From NCBI RefSeq assembly GCF_963259705.1, contig NC_081844.1:47911501-47975500 (forward strand): 64,000 nucleotides of DNA, read 5' to 3'. Source of the DNA: Myotis daubentonii. Its lineage: Eukaryota > Chordata > Mammalia > Chiroptera > Vespertilionidae. The number at the start of each line of letters is the position of its first letter. Within the stretch, counting starts at the first letter, position 1. Below the pieces are notes generated by a model that saw only the letters and a program-made list of their open reading frames with translations, searched no databases and was not told where the DNA came from. This document shows, piece by piece, positions 45,952 through 55,975 of this stretch. The translations under genes and the position numbers were made by a program.

Positions 45952-46048
45952 GTAAACATATATATATGTTTACATATATATATAATTTTATATATATATA
46001 TATATATCTATATATATATCTATATATATATCTATATATCTATATATA
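45952..46048. repeat. (TA)n tract with a 22-bp palindrome at its left end
   Basis: 45952-45973 is a perfect self-complementary palindrome (GTAAACA ... TGTTTAC around TATA). It continues into (TA)n with CTA interruptions up to about 46048. The tract abuts a reverse VES and probably includes its tail. Confidence 0.9.
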
Positions 46049-46065
46049 ATTTAAATATAAAAAAT

Positions 46066-46262
46066 ATAAAACCAGAGAGGAAAGGAGAGGTAGAGAGAGA
46101 TAGAAATATCAATGATGAGAAAGAATCATTGATCATCTGCCTCCTGCATGCCCCCTACTGGGGATCAAGCCCACAACCTAGGCATGTGTCCTGTCCGGGA
46201 ATCAAACCGTGACCTCCTGGTTCATAGGCCTATGCTCAACCACTGAGCCATGTCGGCTGGTC
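46066..46262 (-). mobile_element. VES-type SINE
   Basis: Reverse VES: AGAGAGGAAAGGAGAGGTAG body, TGCCTCCTGCATGCCCCCTA, head ending GAGCCATGTCGGCTGGTC. Left boundary and duplication are obscured by the (TA)n tract. Confidence 0.9.
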
Positions 46263-46387
46263 TTTACCTATATTTTTTAGAGTAATTGTCTCATTCTGTG
46301 AAGGAGGATGAGGCATGGAGTGGGGAAACTGGTGAGAAAGCATTTGGAAGTCTGCAGCAAGTAGAATTTCCATGAGCAACTCTAATA

Positions 46388-46764
46388 TAGGGTGTCCCAA
46401 AATTCACACAAGATTTGAATTTTGTGTGAGCATTAACAATAACCACAACAAAAAATAAAAGCCTAATTTTACTTGGTTTATTGAATCAGATTCTAATATC
46501 TGTTGCCCTTTATTTTAAATCCCTTCAATTTGATAAGCATTACCAAGTACCAGTTATGACCCAGGAGCAGGGACAATAAAGACCAATGAAGACCACGGCT
46601 TTGCATATGTGCCAGCAAAACTGTGGAGGCCATTTACCCAATGTACTATTTCATACATAACCCTATACTATATACTTTATGAATCAATAAAAATTTACAA
46701 TTTTTAATTATAAATCTGTGTTTTCTATCAAAATTACTTCTTGCGTGAATTTTGGGACACCCTA
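46388..46764. mobile_element. Non-autonomous mariner-type transposon, 377 bp
   Basis: Terminal inverted repeats of about 26 bp: left TAGGGTGTCCCAAAATTCAC, right reverse complement TAGGGTGTCCCAAAATTCAC, with one mismatch shortly after. TA duplications at 46386-46387 and 46765-46766. No open transposase frame of useful length; the interior is 325 bp, consistent with an internally deleted or MITE copy. Confidence 0.95.
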
Positions 46765-46959
46765 TAGTTGTTCTCAGAAAGGCATCCCTAATTTTTCCCC
46801 CCTAAATAATTTTGATTACAGTATCTTTGTTTCATTGTGATACAAGTTAAAGAGACTTAAATGACATTCACAGACAATCTACATGCCTTATTTTAGGCAA
46901 GAGCTTTATCTACTTTCTTCCTTCTTTTAATTATTAAAATTAGTTATTTTCTGTATAGA

Positions 46960-47930
46960 TAGTAATTATATGCTTTAAAATTTAAAAATACAAGGGATGT
47001 TCATCACAGAGTCTCCCTTCCACTCTGTCCATTAAGTACACAATTCTCAGTGCAGCATACTAATATTACTAGGTTCTTATGTGTCCTTTATTTTGGGGTA
47101 ATTTTATTATTTAATATTCTTTCTATCCCTATTTTTACACAAATTTATGCATACTATTTCTACACATACTGCTCCACACTTTGCCTTTTATTTTTTTAAC
47201 CTAACACTATATCTTGAAGGTCAATTTATTTTAATATATAAAGAACTACTTCATTCTTTTTTGAAAAATGACTACATTGTATTCTCTTACATATATTCCT
47301 TAATTTAAAAAATTTATTGTGACTATTTAGGTTATTAGTTCATTTTGCTCTTATAAAAATGTTATAATGAATGCTTTTCCCTATGTGTATGAGTAAATTT
47401 ATAGGATATATTCCCAGAAGTGGAATACTTATAAATTTGCTGGATATTGACAAATTATCTTCCATATTACTTTTGAAATTGTATACTCACCAGCACTGCA
47501 TGAGAGAGCCTGTTGCTCTAAGACATCAATTATAGTATCATATTGAACTTCCGGGTCCTTGCCAGTCTGACAATGAACACTGATATCTTGGTACCATGGT
47601 ATTTCTCCTACCATGAGTAAGCTTGGACATTATCTCATTCATGTAGGAGCCATATTTATTTCATTAAAGTGAATTATATGCTCATATTCTTTGCCATTTT
47701 TCTAATGTGCTTTAAGACTTTTAAAGCTGATTTGTAGAAACTATTTACACATTAAATGGGAGAGAAGCACTTTATGACATGGTTGTCTTTTTCCTCCAGT
47801 TTGTAATGTACTTTGACTTTGCTCAGTGAATTTTGCCATGCACAAATGTTTGGTATATAGTTAGTTAAATTTATCCACATTTTAATCTTGGGACTTCTGG
47901 GTTTTTAAATCAGGATTTGAAAAGCCTTCC
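46960..47930 (-). mobile_element. Old L1 3' region, reverse
   Basis: Antisense L1M words: ATTCTTTCTATCCCTATTTT, TAACACTATATCTTGAAGGT, TATAATGAATGCTTTTCCCT, GGATATATTCCCAGAAGTGG, ACTCACCAGCACTGCATGAG. Long but diverged. Confidence 0.75.
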
Positions 47931-47996
47931 CCTGCTGAAATTATGGTAAATTCTCCAATGACGTCTAGTAATTTACAGTCACTCCCTCTTTTTAGA

Positions 47997-47997
47997 A

Positions 47998-48029
<32 letters not shown>

Positions 48030-48045
48030 ACACATACACACACAC
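47997..48045. repeat. (CA)n microsatellite with TACA interruptions
   Basis: About 24 CA-type units broken three times by CATACA. Confidence 0.97.
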
Positions 48046-48329
48046 TCATTACCTAATCATCCTAAAGATGGTCAAGGTAGAAATACCAAAAGGAAAATGA
48101 GGCCCTTCTTGCCTCGACACAACAGGAAACAGACACTGATGCTTGGCTCTAAAGGGCTAGAATCTGCCTTGCAAGGTTATCTGGTGCAAACAGGGTTCTG
48201 CCCCTACTCTCCTCACCTACTGCTCTTGAAGTGGAAGGTGTCTGAGGCTGACAAAGATGTTATGCAGGCATAATTGAGGATAATGTCTCCCTGCTGCCCA
48301 TGAATATTACTAGAACGAGAACTTCATAT

Positions 48330-48466
48330 TAGTTTGTGCAGTGCTGTAGAAAGCAATCGGAGGCACATACACTGTGGAATAGAACTGATATCATTAACTT
48401 TAAGGTTAAATGCCTTCTCAGTGAGTTACCTATGCAAGTAAATGAAATCAAACACGTAATGTTAGC
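48330..48466 (+). repeat. Dispersed direct duplication, copy 1
   Basis: 137 bp beginning TAGTTTGTGCAGTGCTGTAG and ending near TAATGTTAGC. The copy at 48728-48864 keeps a constant offset of 398 bp without indels; I count about 7 differences. No known repeat family recognised in either copy. Confidence 0.93.
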
Positions 48467-48727
48467 TATGCAGGTTATCTCATTTATGAAGGTTAAATAG
48501 CAGAATTTCAATGTAAGTTTTTAGCTTTGCAATGATGGAGTTCTGGAAAGAGTTCCTGTTGTATATACCCTTCTAAATTGCTTGAGGAAAGCAACTATGC
48601 ATATTAATGTCTTACTATCTCACTTTTCAATGTGGTAATGAAATGCCTGCAGGTGGAAAGTAATATAAATTAACTACTTAGATTAGTTAAAAACTAAAAC
48701 AAAAAGAGAGTAACCCTTCTTTGTAAC

Positions 48728-48864
48728 TAGTTTGTGCAGTGCTGTAGAAAGCAATCAGAGGCACATACACTGTGGAATAGATCTGATATCATTAACTTGG
48801 AGGTTAAATGCCTTCTCAGTGAGTTACCTCTGCAAGTAAATGAAATCAAACATTTAATGTTAGC
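48728..48864 (+). repeat. Dispersed direct duplication, copy 2
   Basis: Partner of 48330-48466. Shared blocks include GCACATACACTGTGGAATAG, TTAAATGCCTTCTCAGTGAG and GCAAGTAAATGAAATCAAAC. The 261 bp between the copies are not duplicated. Confidence 0.93.
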
Positions 48865-48869
48865 AACAT

Positions 48870-49410
48870 ATTTGACAAAGGGTGTCCTAAATATTGATTG
48901 CTTAAAGAGTACAAAAAAAAGTAAAATAATTTTTTTTCCTAAAAATACTAGATTTTTTCAGAGCTTGGGATAGTTTTATTATAATCATTGCAAATATTTA
49001 CATTGCTAAGATTGCATCGTCATGATTAAATATACGATACACTGTTTCCAAAGTTGCCATTTGTACTATAGAAGTTTTACGCCTTTCTAACACCGCACTC
49101 ATGAAATGTAGACTCTTTTTTGGGCAAAGATTTTCTAATTCAATAAGGAAAACAAAATGTCATCACAGTCTGCCAAATCAGCCTGCCTGTATGAGCTGAG
49201 AGAAATGCCAGTGGGTTCATGAGAACATGCGGAGAGGGAGGTAATTCAGGTAGCCCTGAGCCGAAGAGGGGCCTTTCTGTAATGAGGAGCCCTTGTAGAC
49301 TCTTCCAGATGAAAAGAAATAGAACCGTGCATTGTCTTAGCTGGTGGTTATTCAGTTAATTTTTTTAAAAAAAGGAATTCAGGGAAGTAAGGAAATAAAT
49401 GATGTTCGTA
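48870..49410. other. Unassigned non-coding DNA
   Basis: Nothing recognised. Confidence 0.35.
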
Positions 49411-49419
49411 GCTACAGAG

Positions 49420-49680
49420 AGGTTGGACTATTTTCTGGGAATTAGCAGGTCAATAAGGATGTAGCATCATTCTAGCATCCAGATAATGAGAGAAGAGAGA
49501 GCAAGGTGAGCTGTGATAGGAGGCAGAGCTGGGGGCTTGCACTAGAATGGTGACAGTGGGCAGAGGGAAGTGGACAGAGTGAAGGCATGCTTTTAAGCAC
49601 CAGGGAGCAGGCGATGGTTATGCTCAGGTTTCTTGATAGGTGGTGGAAAGTCCTGGGAGCTGTTATTTATGGCTTATTCA
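49420..49680 (-). mobile_element. Possible L2 fragment, reverse
   Basis: TTGCACTAGAATGGTGACAG, TGGGCAGAGGGAAGTGGACA and TATGCTCAGGTTTCTTGATA resemble the antisense order of L2; weak and diverged. Confidence 0.45.
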
Positions 49681-49689
49681 GCATACTAA

Positions 49690-51190
49690 CATAACCTGCG
49701 TCTCTCAGTGGGCATTGCACTTAGGCCAGGAAATCTAAGCACAGTGCTAATTACTTATTAACTACAGGAATTAGCTGTTCAGTATGAGATCTGTACACTG
49801 TGCTTTTCACCCATAACTGTGGGGCCTGCATTTTGGTGTTATTCACAAGCGTAATGGATCTCAGGCTCAGGTTTCCCTCGAGGGTTTGTAGAAAATGGCT
49901 GGAGAGATGTAGAAGGTGGCACAAGAATAATGACTCAATATTTCCCACTGTGAAAATATTGCAGAATAAATGTTAATCTGACCTAATAGTGCATAGGTTC
50001 ATTTTTTTTTTCCTGTGAAACCTAAGGTTACCTGTAGAAAAGTTCAGTATCATGTATTAAACAGATGTAGTTCTGTTCCCAGTATCACTTGTACATGGCT
50101 TTCCGCCACAGATCTTGAATTTTCTGAGACTTCAGTGTGTATTTTTTCATTACTGCCTAGATTCATGTACGTGAGTGAAACATTTAAAAATCGTACTTTG
50201 ACCTCCTCAAAAAGAAAGTTCCTTAAAATACCAAGTTATAACCCTACAAAGTTTAACTTAAAAGGCTCTAGAAATAACAGCCAAAAGCAAGAATTTATTG
50301 TTAGACAAGAGGAAATTAAACTGAGAGAAATCTCTAAATTTACTGCATAAAAATGGAATCTATCTTCCATAGACTCTTTTTAAACTTAAGGGTTAACCAA
50401 CTATTAACATTTTCTACTTATTTTATGTTATGCATGTACTTTACTGCCACATGTTTTAGAATTATAAAATAAGCATATAAATAACTTCTAATGTGAGCAA
50501 AAACCTTTTATTAGATTAGCTGATGACAGGAACAAGTTTTGTTAAAAGGGCAAAGGAGTTATATGAATTTTATGTGACTTAATCAGCCAGATTTCTAGGT
50601 GTGATTTTTAAGATGCATTATCATTATTCCAGCTGAATTTAATTCCTAATGCCTGCTTGCATCTAGGAGACTAATAGCAATATTCCTCTTTATGGAAAGA
50701 GAAAAATATTCTTTCCATCCCCTCTTTCCAATTCCCTTCCTTAAGAAATTTAAGGCTGGTCAATGGCAAAGTCAGAGCTAGATATTTTTCTAGTTCGGGT
50801 ACAGAAAAAAATAACTTTAAGTGTGGTATAAAGATGTATTAGTTGAGGCCATGTATATGGTCATTTGTTACTGATTTGCCTTCTGACATACCTACATTTT
50901 CATTATTTATGCTAAATCTGCTAGGGCCAAGGGCCATTTGCAGGCATTCAGCCCTGGGCAATGTGATGTGCATATGTAGGTGGAACAGCTTGTTTTGATA
51001 GTGGTCTATGCCAAAGACCCCTTTCTCAGAGAACTATCCTATCTTCCTGCTCATAGGTATGGGCTACAGCAATTCACTTCATATTATGTTGTTCCTTCCC
51101 TTTGCAAAGGCCACAGCACAGTAGTGCCTTGCACACCAAAGCGATCAAGTCAATTCACTGTTAGAAACAAAAACTAGTCATTAGGAAAAA
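49690..51190. other. Unassigned non-coding DNA
   Basis: No family recognised. The frame 50015-50350 (111 codons) has no recognisable domain. Confidence 0.35.
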
Positions 51191-51262
51191 GGAGAGAGGG
51201 AGAGAGAGAGATAAGATAAGATAAGATAAGATAAGATAAGATAAGATAAGATATAAGATAAG
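51191..51262. repeat. (AG)n then (ATAAG)n microsatellite
   Basis: GAGAGAGGGAGAGAGAGAGA leads into about nine ATAAG units, then a TATAAGATAAG end. Each unit contains GATAA, the GATA-factor core (family knowledge; function not implied). Confidence 0.97.
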
Positions 51263-51520
51263 AGCATGGATCTTGTTCTTCATGAGGCTTGGTTACACTA
51301 AGCCCTCTTATTTAAAAAAGTCCTCCTTTATGCTTGAGCTAATTTGAGTGGATTTCTGTTCTTTGAAACCAAAAGGAACTTGGTTATGACAAAGGAAATG
51401 GTGACAGGGTAGTTAGAATCCCTTTTCTGGCATCCATCCCTTCTTAGTAAGTTAAGCCAAACAAAACAGTACAAGTATGGTTGTATCAGTTCAAGGTTAT
51501 ATTAAGGAATTTTAATATTG

Positions 51521-51917
51521 ACAGAGACCCTCTCCTTTGACCAAACTTGAGTCAGGCTTCCATAACTTGAGTCTTCTTTTGATTAGGCCCTGAATTTGGG
51601 CTCTGTCCTTGGTTCAGCTTGAGCAAGAATCCTGCTAATTCAGTTCATTGAAAATTCCTCACTTCCCATATCTGATCAAATTCTTCATCCCCTACCCTTT
51701 ATATTTTATCATTTCTGACCTGCCTTCAGCAAGAATCCCTATCACCTTGATATTTACTCTTAGTAATTTTTCATCCACTGACCCCCACCTTGATTTTTGG
51801 CTATAAATCTCCTCTTGTCCCTGTCTATTCAGAGTTGAGACCAATCTCTAGTCCCCCTTGAATACAGTCTCCCATATGGTTCTTAACAAGTATCTGAGTA
51901 AGTTTTTCTTTAACAAT
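51521..51917 (+). mobile_element. Probable ERV LTR
   Basis: Starts near TGACAGAGACCCTCTCC. A TATA-like GGCTATAAATCTCC lies about 115 bp before the end, followed by a U5-like TTGAATACAGTCTCCCATA and an end near TTTCTTTAACA. The order fits U3-R-U5 of a solo LTR. Family not identified. Confidence 0.45.
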
Positions 51918-51923
51918 ATACTA

Positions 51924-52571
51924 TGTTAAGAAATGCCCCAACCTGCAGAGAATATTTACGAGTTTATTTGAGCTAAACTGACAATTGCTGGAAAGCAAAA
52001 TTTCAACAAATTGAGAAAATGCTCTGGAGAATGGTAGTTTTACAGCTTATTTTACATATTGCAATTAAAGGAGTAGGTGTAAGGAGAGTTATATGAAATC
52101 CATTTGTGGTAAATTAGGGATATGAGAGAAAGCAAAGCGAGGAAATCTCTGAGACTGGATAAAGAGTAAAACAGAGAGACAAGTTCTTCTTTTACACTGA
52201 CAAGTATAGGATAGTTAACATTTAACATTTACAGCACATAGAGATGGTACTTAGGGAACATGATTACAATGAGGGGTTCTGTGGTCTGATGGGAGGTTAT
52301 ACTCTGAGGGATTCTAGAAAAAGGGGATTACTCTGATATTCCATTATTCTAGATGCAAAAAGACAATAGGCAGGCTCACTTAAGGTCAAGATTGACCTTT
52401 GTCAAGGGAGCCACAGGCCTAGGACTATCCACCATGACTCGCTTTTAGTTAGGAAATTTTATGTTCCGACCATCCTATGTGGTTACTTTTGGTCTCTGAG
52501 TTTGTAAGGCCCGCTCTGCAGGCCTCCTCTGAGTGTGGCAGGTGTAGTGTGTAGCCCCTTTTTGGCCCACA
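51924..52571 (-). mobile_element. Endogenous retrovirus solo LTR (copy B)
   Basis: Minus-strand start TGTGGGCCAAAAAGGGGCTA at 52571, end TTTCTTAACA at 51924, 648 bp. Same family as 25573-26217, which is 645 bp. Shared words on the minus strand: ACTCAGAGACCAAAAGTAAC, AACTAAAAGCGAGTCATGG, TTGACAAAGGTCAATCTTGA, GTCTTTTTGCATCTA. The two differ by many substitutions, so they are separate old insertions. No coding sequence. Confidence 0.82.
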
Positions 52572-52589
52572 GTACATTCTTGGAATGAG

Positions 52590-53117
52590 GAGTTCAGAAC
52601 AGGCCTCCTGGGATGAGCTACTGTGGCGTGCGGATTGTTTTGAACTGAAGGCAATGGAGATCCTGTGGGCTCAGGAGAAACTTTTACCTCTCGCTTAGAG
52701 AATTTAAATTAGAGGCCGTGACCATAGTAACAGAGATGGCTTTTTATGACCTACGTATAGGGCAAAGCACATGGCTGATCACTGAGCATCTGCTCTCTTC
52801 TCATCCTGCAGTGACCTTCCTCCCCGCGGAAGCCTCAGAGCTTTACCTCATCCCTAGCTCAGAATGTCATCGGGACCTCATGTTCCCCTCCTGCCTCTCT
52901 CTCTCCCATGCATGTGGGGTTCATCCTCCTGCCTCTCTCTCACCCATGCATGTGGGCTTCATCCTCCTGTCTCTCTCTCTCCCATGTATGTGGGGTTCAT
53001 GTATATATATAATCTATTTAAATTTGGTTACGTTCTCTTGTTAATCTGTCTCACATAGATTTAATTATTAGACCAGCAGAAAGAACCTTGAAGGGTAATG
53101 CTTCTCCCTCCCCCACA
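52590..53117 (+). mobile_element. ERV LTR with internal 38-bp repeats
   Basis: The 3' end TGTTAATCTGTCTCACATAG, AGACCAGCAGAAAGAACCTT, GAAGGGTAA ... CCTCCCCCACA matches the end style of ERV1 LTRs and of the LTR ending at 57760. The 5' boundary is uncertain because LTR copy B adjoins it. Confidence 0.6.
52887..53000 (+). repeat. Three tandem 38-bp units in the LTR
   Basis: Units 52887-52924, 52925-52962 and 52963-53000, each of the form CCTCCTGYCTCTCTCTCWCC plus CATGYATGTGGGSTTCAT; 1-3 differences between units and no length change. Open frames across it encode repetitive peptide artefacts. Confidence 0.95.
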
Positions 53118-53160
53118 GAATCTTATCCATCTGAAACTTCTCCAGGAAGACTGCCTTTTA

Positions 53161-53613
53161 TTTATTTTATTTTATTTTTTTATTTTTAAATTTATTTTAT
53201 TGTTTAAAGTATTACAAATAGTAGTACATATATCTCCTTTTTTTCCCCATTGACCTTCCCCTGGCCTTCCTCCCCCACCCCCCCCACCTCCCACCCCGGG
53301 CACATGGCCTTCCCTGGCCTTCCCTAACCACCCACCCCATGGCAAATGGGGTGAGGCCATGTGCCGGGGGTAGGGGAGGCGGGGGGACGGTCAATGGGGG
53401 AAAAAGCGAGATATATGTACTACTATTTGTAATAGAGGAAGGGAGAGGGAGAGAGAGATAGACACATCAATGATGAGAGGGAATCATTGATCGGCTGCCT
53501 CCTGCACTCCCTTCCCCCCCACACTGGGGATCAAGCCCGCAACCCAGGCATGTGCCCTGACCAGGAATTGAACCATAGGTCGATGCTCAACCACTGAGCC
53601 ATGCTGGCTGGGC
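53161..53613 (-). mobile_element. VES-type SINE interrupted by a foldback element
   Basis: Tail piece 53161-53210 (TTTAAATTTATTTTATTG) and body/head piece 53434-53613 (AGAGGAAGGGAGAGGGAGAG ... GAGCCATGCTGGCTGGGC). The outer duplication AGGAAGACTGCCTTTTA (53144-53160) / AGGTAGACAGTCTTTTA (53614-53630), 14 of 17, shows that the whole unit behaves as one SINE insertion, with the foldback inside it. Confidence 0.85.
53211..53433. repeat. Inverted repeat (foldback), 223 bp
   Basis: Outer arms 53211-53236 and 53408-53433 are perfect 26-bp reverse complements. Complementarity continues with a few mismatches through TTTTTCCCCATTGACC / GGTCAATGGGGGAAAAA and C-rich/G-rich arms toward a centre near 53320-53340. 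The arm sequence resembles the C-rich 3'UTR end of bat L1s (inference). Confidence 0.95.
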
Positions 53614-53630
53614 AGGTAGACAGTCTTTTA

Positions 53631-54910
53631 AAGAAATGGGGTTCAACAAATCTCTGAAAAGCAGTGTTTGATCCTTTGTCGGTGATCCTGACATAAGAGG
53701 GTGAGACACCTTTAATGTCAAAGAATAGGTGAGCTATCAAGGCAGGAGATGGATACATAGGAGCTATTGATGGCAAAGATTAGGAATCTCATCATCACAA
53801 CCTGATAGAAAACTTGGTAACCTCCAAATCAATTTTTGAATGAAATGAGAAAAAAACGCCATTGAGCATTTACCACACTGCATCACCAAATCCTTTCTGA
53901 GGCTTTATTTTCCTGAGTAACCAAAGCCAGGATCTGTGACACGCCTCAGAAAATGCCTTAAGTGATGTAGCTTTCTTCCCTTGCGGGCTGTGGTAATAGG
54001 ATCCAAAACATTGTTTAGATGATATTATGTGCTATTATCCCCCCAAATGAGGCTAAAGTGAATTCATTAATTTTTAAGCTGAAAATACTTTAATTAATTC
54101 AGAATGTGAAAGGTTAGTTTGAAAATAAGGTATGATACAAAGGGGATGGCAGGCGCCCTGGTGTGCAGCAGATTGCCTCTGATCTTTTGCAATCCAAGTG
54201 AGAGGTTGTTGTTCTGTTATGGATGAAAAGGCTCATTATCTCAAAGATAATTGCCCAGATGCCATACCAGCGAGGTCACACTAAGCAGGGCTGTGGTTTC
54301 TGAACCAGATACTTGAGCTAATTAACAGTTAAAGTTGTTGTAGGAAACCATTTTTTAATGTACTCCAGAGAAGAAGTAATAAATACTTCCTTTAACTAAA
54401 AGGTTTAACTGTTTACAGAGACCGGCTGGAGCTACATTGTGAATTTGCAATGATTAGGGAGGAAGGAAGTTTGTTTTTCTTCGGTGTGTAGTTACATGTT
54501 TTCTATATTGTTCCAAATGTGCAAATAATAACTTTTAAAGGAAGTCATGCAACATAAGAAGATAAGTAGTAAAGTATTTAATAACTTTAGATTTAATTTT
54601 ATATATTTTTAAGCTAAGCTTTTATATTTCAAGGTTTGTGAATACCATTGAAAGGTTAAAGTCCTAGACATTGAAATTTTCTGGAAAATAAGCTTATAGA
54701 AAACTGTAATATAGTGGGTAAAGGCAGGGCTGAAGAAAAACATAAGTGAGAATCTGACCCCTTAGTTCTGTCTGCTACTCTTCAAAGTAAATGCTATGTT
54801 TGCTTGGATTATGAATTACATAATGACTGCAGGTGGTGCTATCTGAATTGAAAATGACTTTTATAGATAGTCACAAGCTCTTTTTCTATTTGAAAACCTC
54901 TAATACTTTA
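53631..54910. other. Unassigned DNA with a candidate conserved element
   Basis: 54120-54450 is complex and repeat-free (GTGAGAGGTTGTTGTTCTGT, GAGCTAATTAACAGTTAAAG, CAATGATTAGGGAGG). TAATTA/ATTA cores and balanced composition suggest an enhancer-type conserved element; inference only. Confidence 0.3.
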
Positions 54911-55106
54911 TTATTTATTGATTTCAGAGAGGAAGGGAGAGATAGAGATAGAGACATCAATGAGAATCATTGATTAGCTGCCCCCTGCACTCCCCCTACC
55001 GGTGAGCGAGTCCTCAACCCCGGGCATGTGCCCTGATGGGGAATCAGACCATGACCTCCTGGTTCATGGGTCGACGCTCAACCACTGAGCCACACTGGCC
55101 AGTCAA
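54911..55106 (-). mobile_element. VES-type SINE
   Basis: Reverse VES from TTATTTATTGATTTCAGAGA to head ending GAGCCACACTGGCCAGTCAA. Perfect 11-bp duplication CTAATACTTTA at 54900-54910 and 55107-55117. Confidence 0.95.
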
Positions 55107-55117
55107 CTAATACTTTA

Positions 55118-55917
55118 AATCAAAACTAAGTGAATTGCATGCAGATTATCTGATTTGTGATAAAGATCAAAGTTGACCATTTCCATGACTTGACGTCTAA
55201 TTTTGTCCTATTCCATCTTCGTACAAATGTGTAGACTGACCAATTAGGGGCAACCATAGCTACAGTAAAATCCAAGTGTGAACTTTTGAGCATTAGCAGA
55301 CAGACACAAGGAGGGAAAATTCTGACAGGGTCTGCTGTGGAATATGGAATAAATTAGAACACAAAATGAGATCCCTGAGCCTCAGAGAATTGGCACAGTG
55401 AGGGAAGTTTCTAAATAGGTATGAGGAACCTTTTCTTCAAGCTGTGACCGGCTTTAAGGCTTTATTGATTTTTCCTTTGTGAGGCGGGTTGGAACTTCCG
55501 TACTGAAATTGCAGATAACTTTTGTAGTTCACTTATATAAATTAATTGTAAATGATTTTAAAAATACAGTACAGATTTAGCTTGCCACACTTGAGAGTGT
55601 TTTTGGAAGAGCTTGCATGTAATTGATGCCATTGTAATAACCTGGTTATTATTTAACAGGAAAGGAGTAAAGGGAAGACTAGAAAGTATAAGCATGCCAT
55701 TTATACAGCTTTGCTAATTTAACATTCCCCAAGCCTGTTCCCCCCAGGAAGGGACACCAGGCCAAGGCCGTTTGGACGCATGCCCAGTAAGGTCTGTGTG
55801 ATGTGGGAAGGTGCCTTCCTGTCTGTCAATCACATTTAGGAAGTGGGTCAGGGGCCAGACTAGGTGTGGCCACTGCAAACTCACAAAACCGGAATATTTA
55901 AACATAAACAAAGTAGC
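55118..55917. other. Unassigned non-coding DNA
   Basis: Nothing recognised. Confidence 0.35.
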
Positions 55918-55975
55918 GCGCTCGCGCGCGCGCTCTCTCTCTCTCTCTCTCTCCCTCTCTCTCTTTCTCTCCTCT
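55917..55975. repeat. (CG)n(CT)n compound microsatellite
   Basis: GCGCGCTCGCGCGCGCGC followed by (CT)n to about 55975. A rare undecayed CG run in a CpG-depleted genome. Confidence 0.96.

Noticed and set aside
51191..51262. GATA-factor enhancer array
   Set aside because: The GATAA motifs are simply the unit of a pentanucleotide microsatellite; no evidence of function.
52718..53058. Repetitive peptide with CMWGS repeats
   Set aside because: Produced by three 38-bp tandem units of an LTR; the frame shifts between units, so no protein repeat is conserved.
53172..53394. Gly-rich frames
   Set aside because: Translation of the C-rich/G-rich arms of the foldback.
5062..55106. CRISPR-like regularly spaced repeats
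   Set aside because: The repeated blocks are dispersed SINEs with target duplications and irregular spacing in a vertebrate genome.
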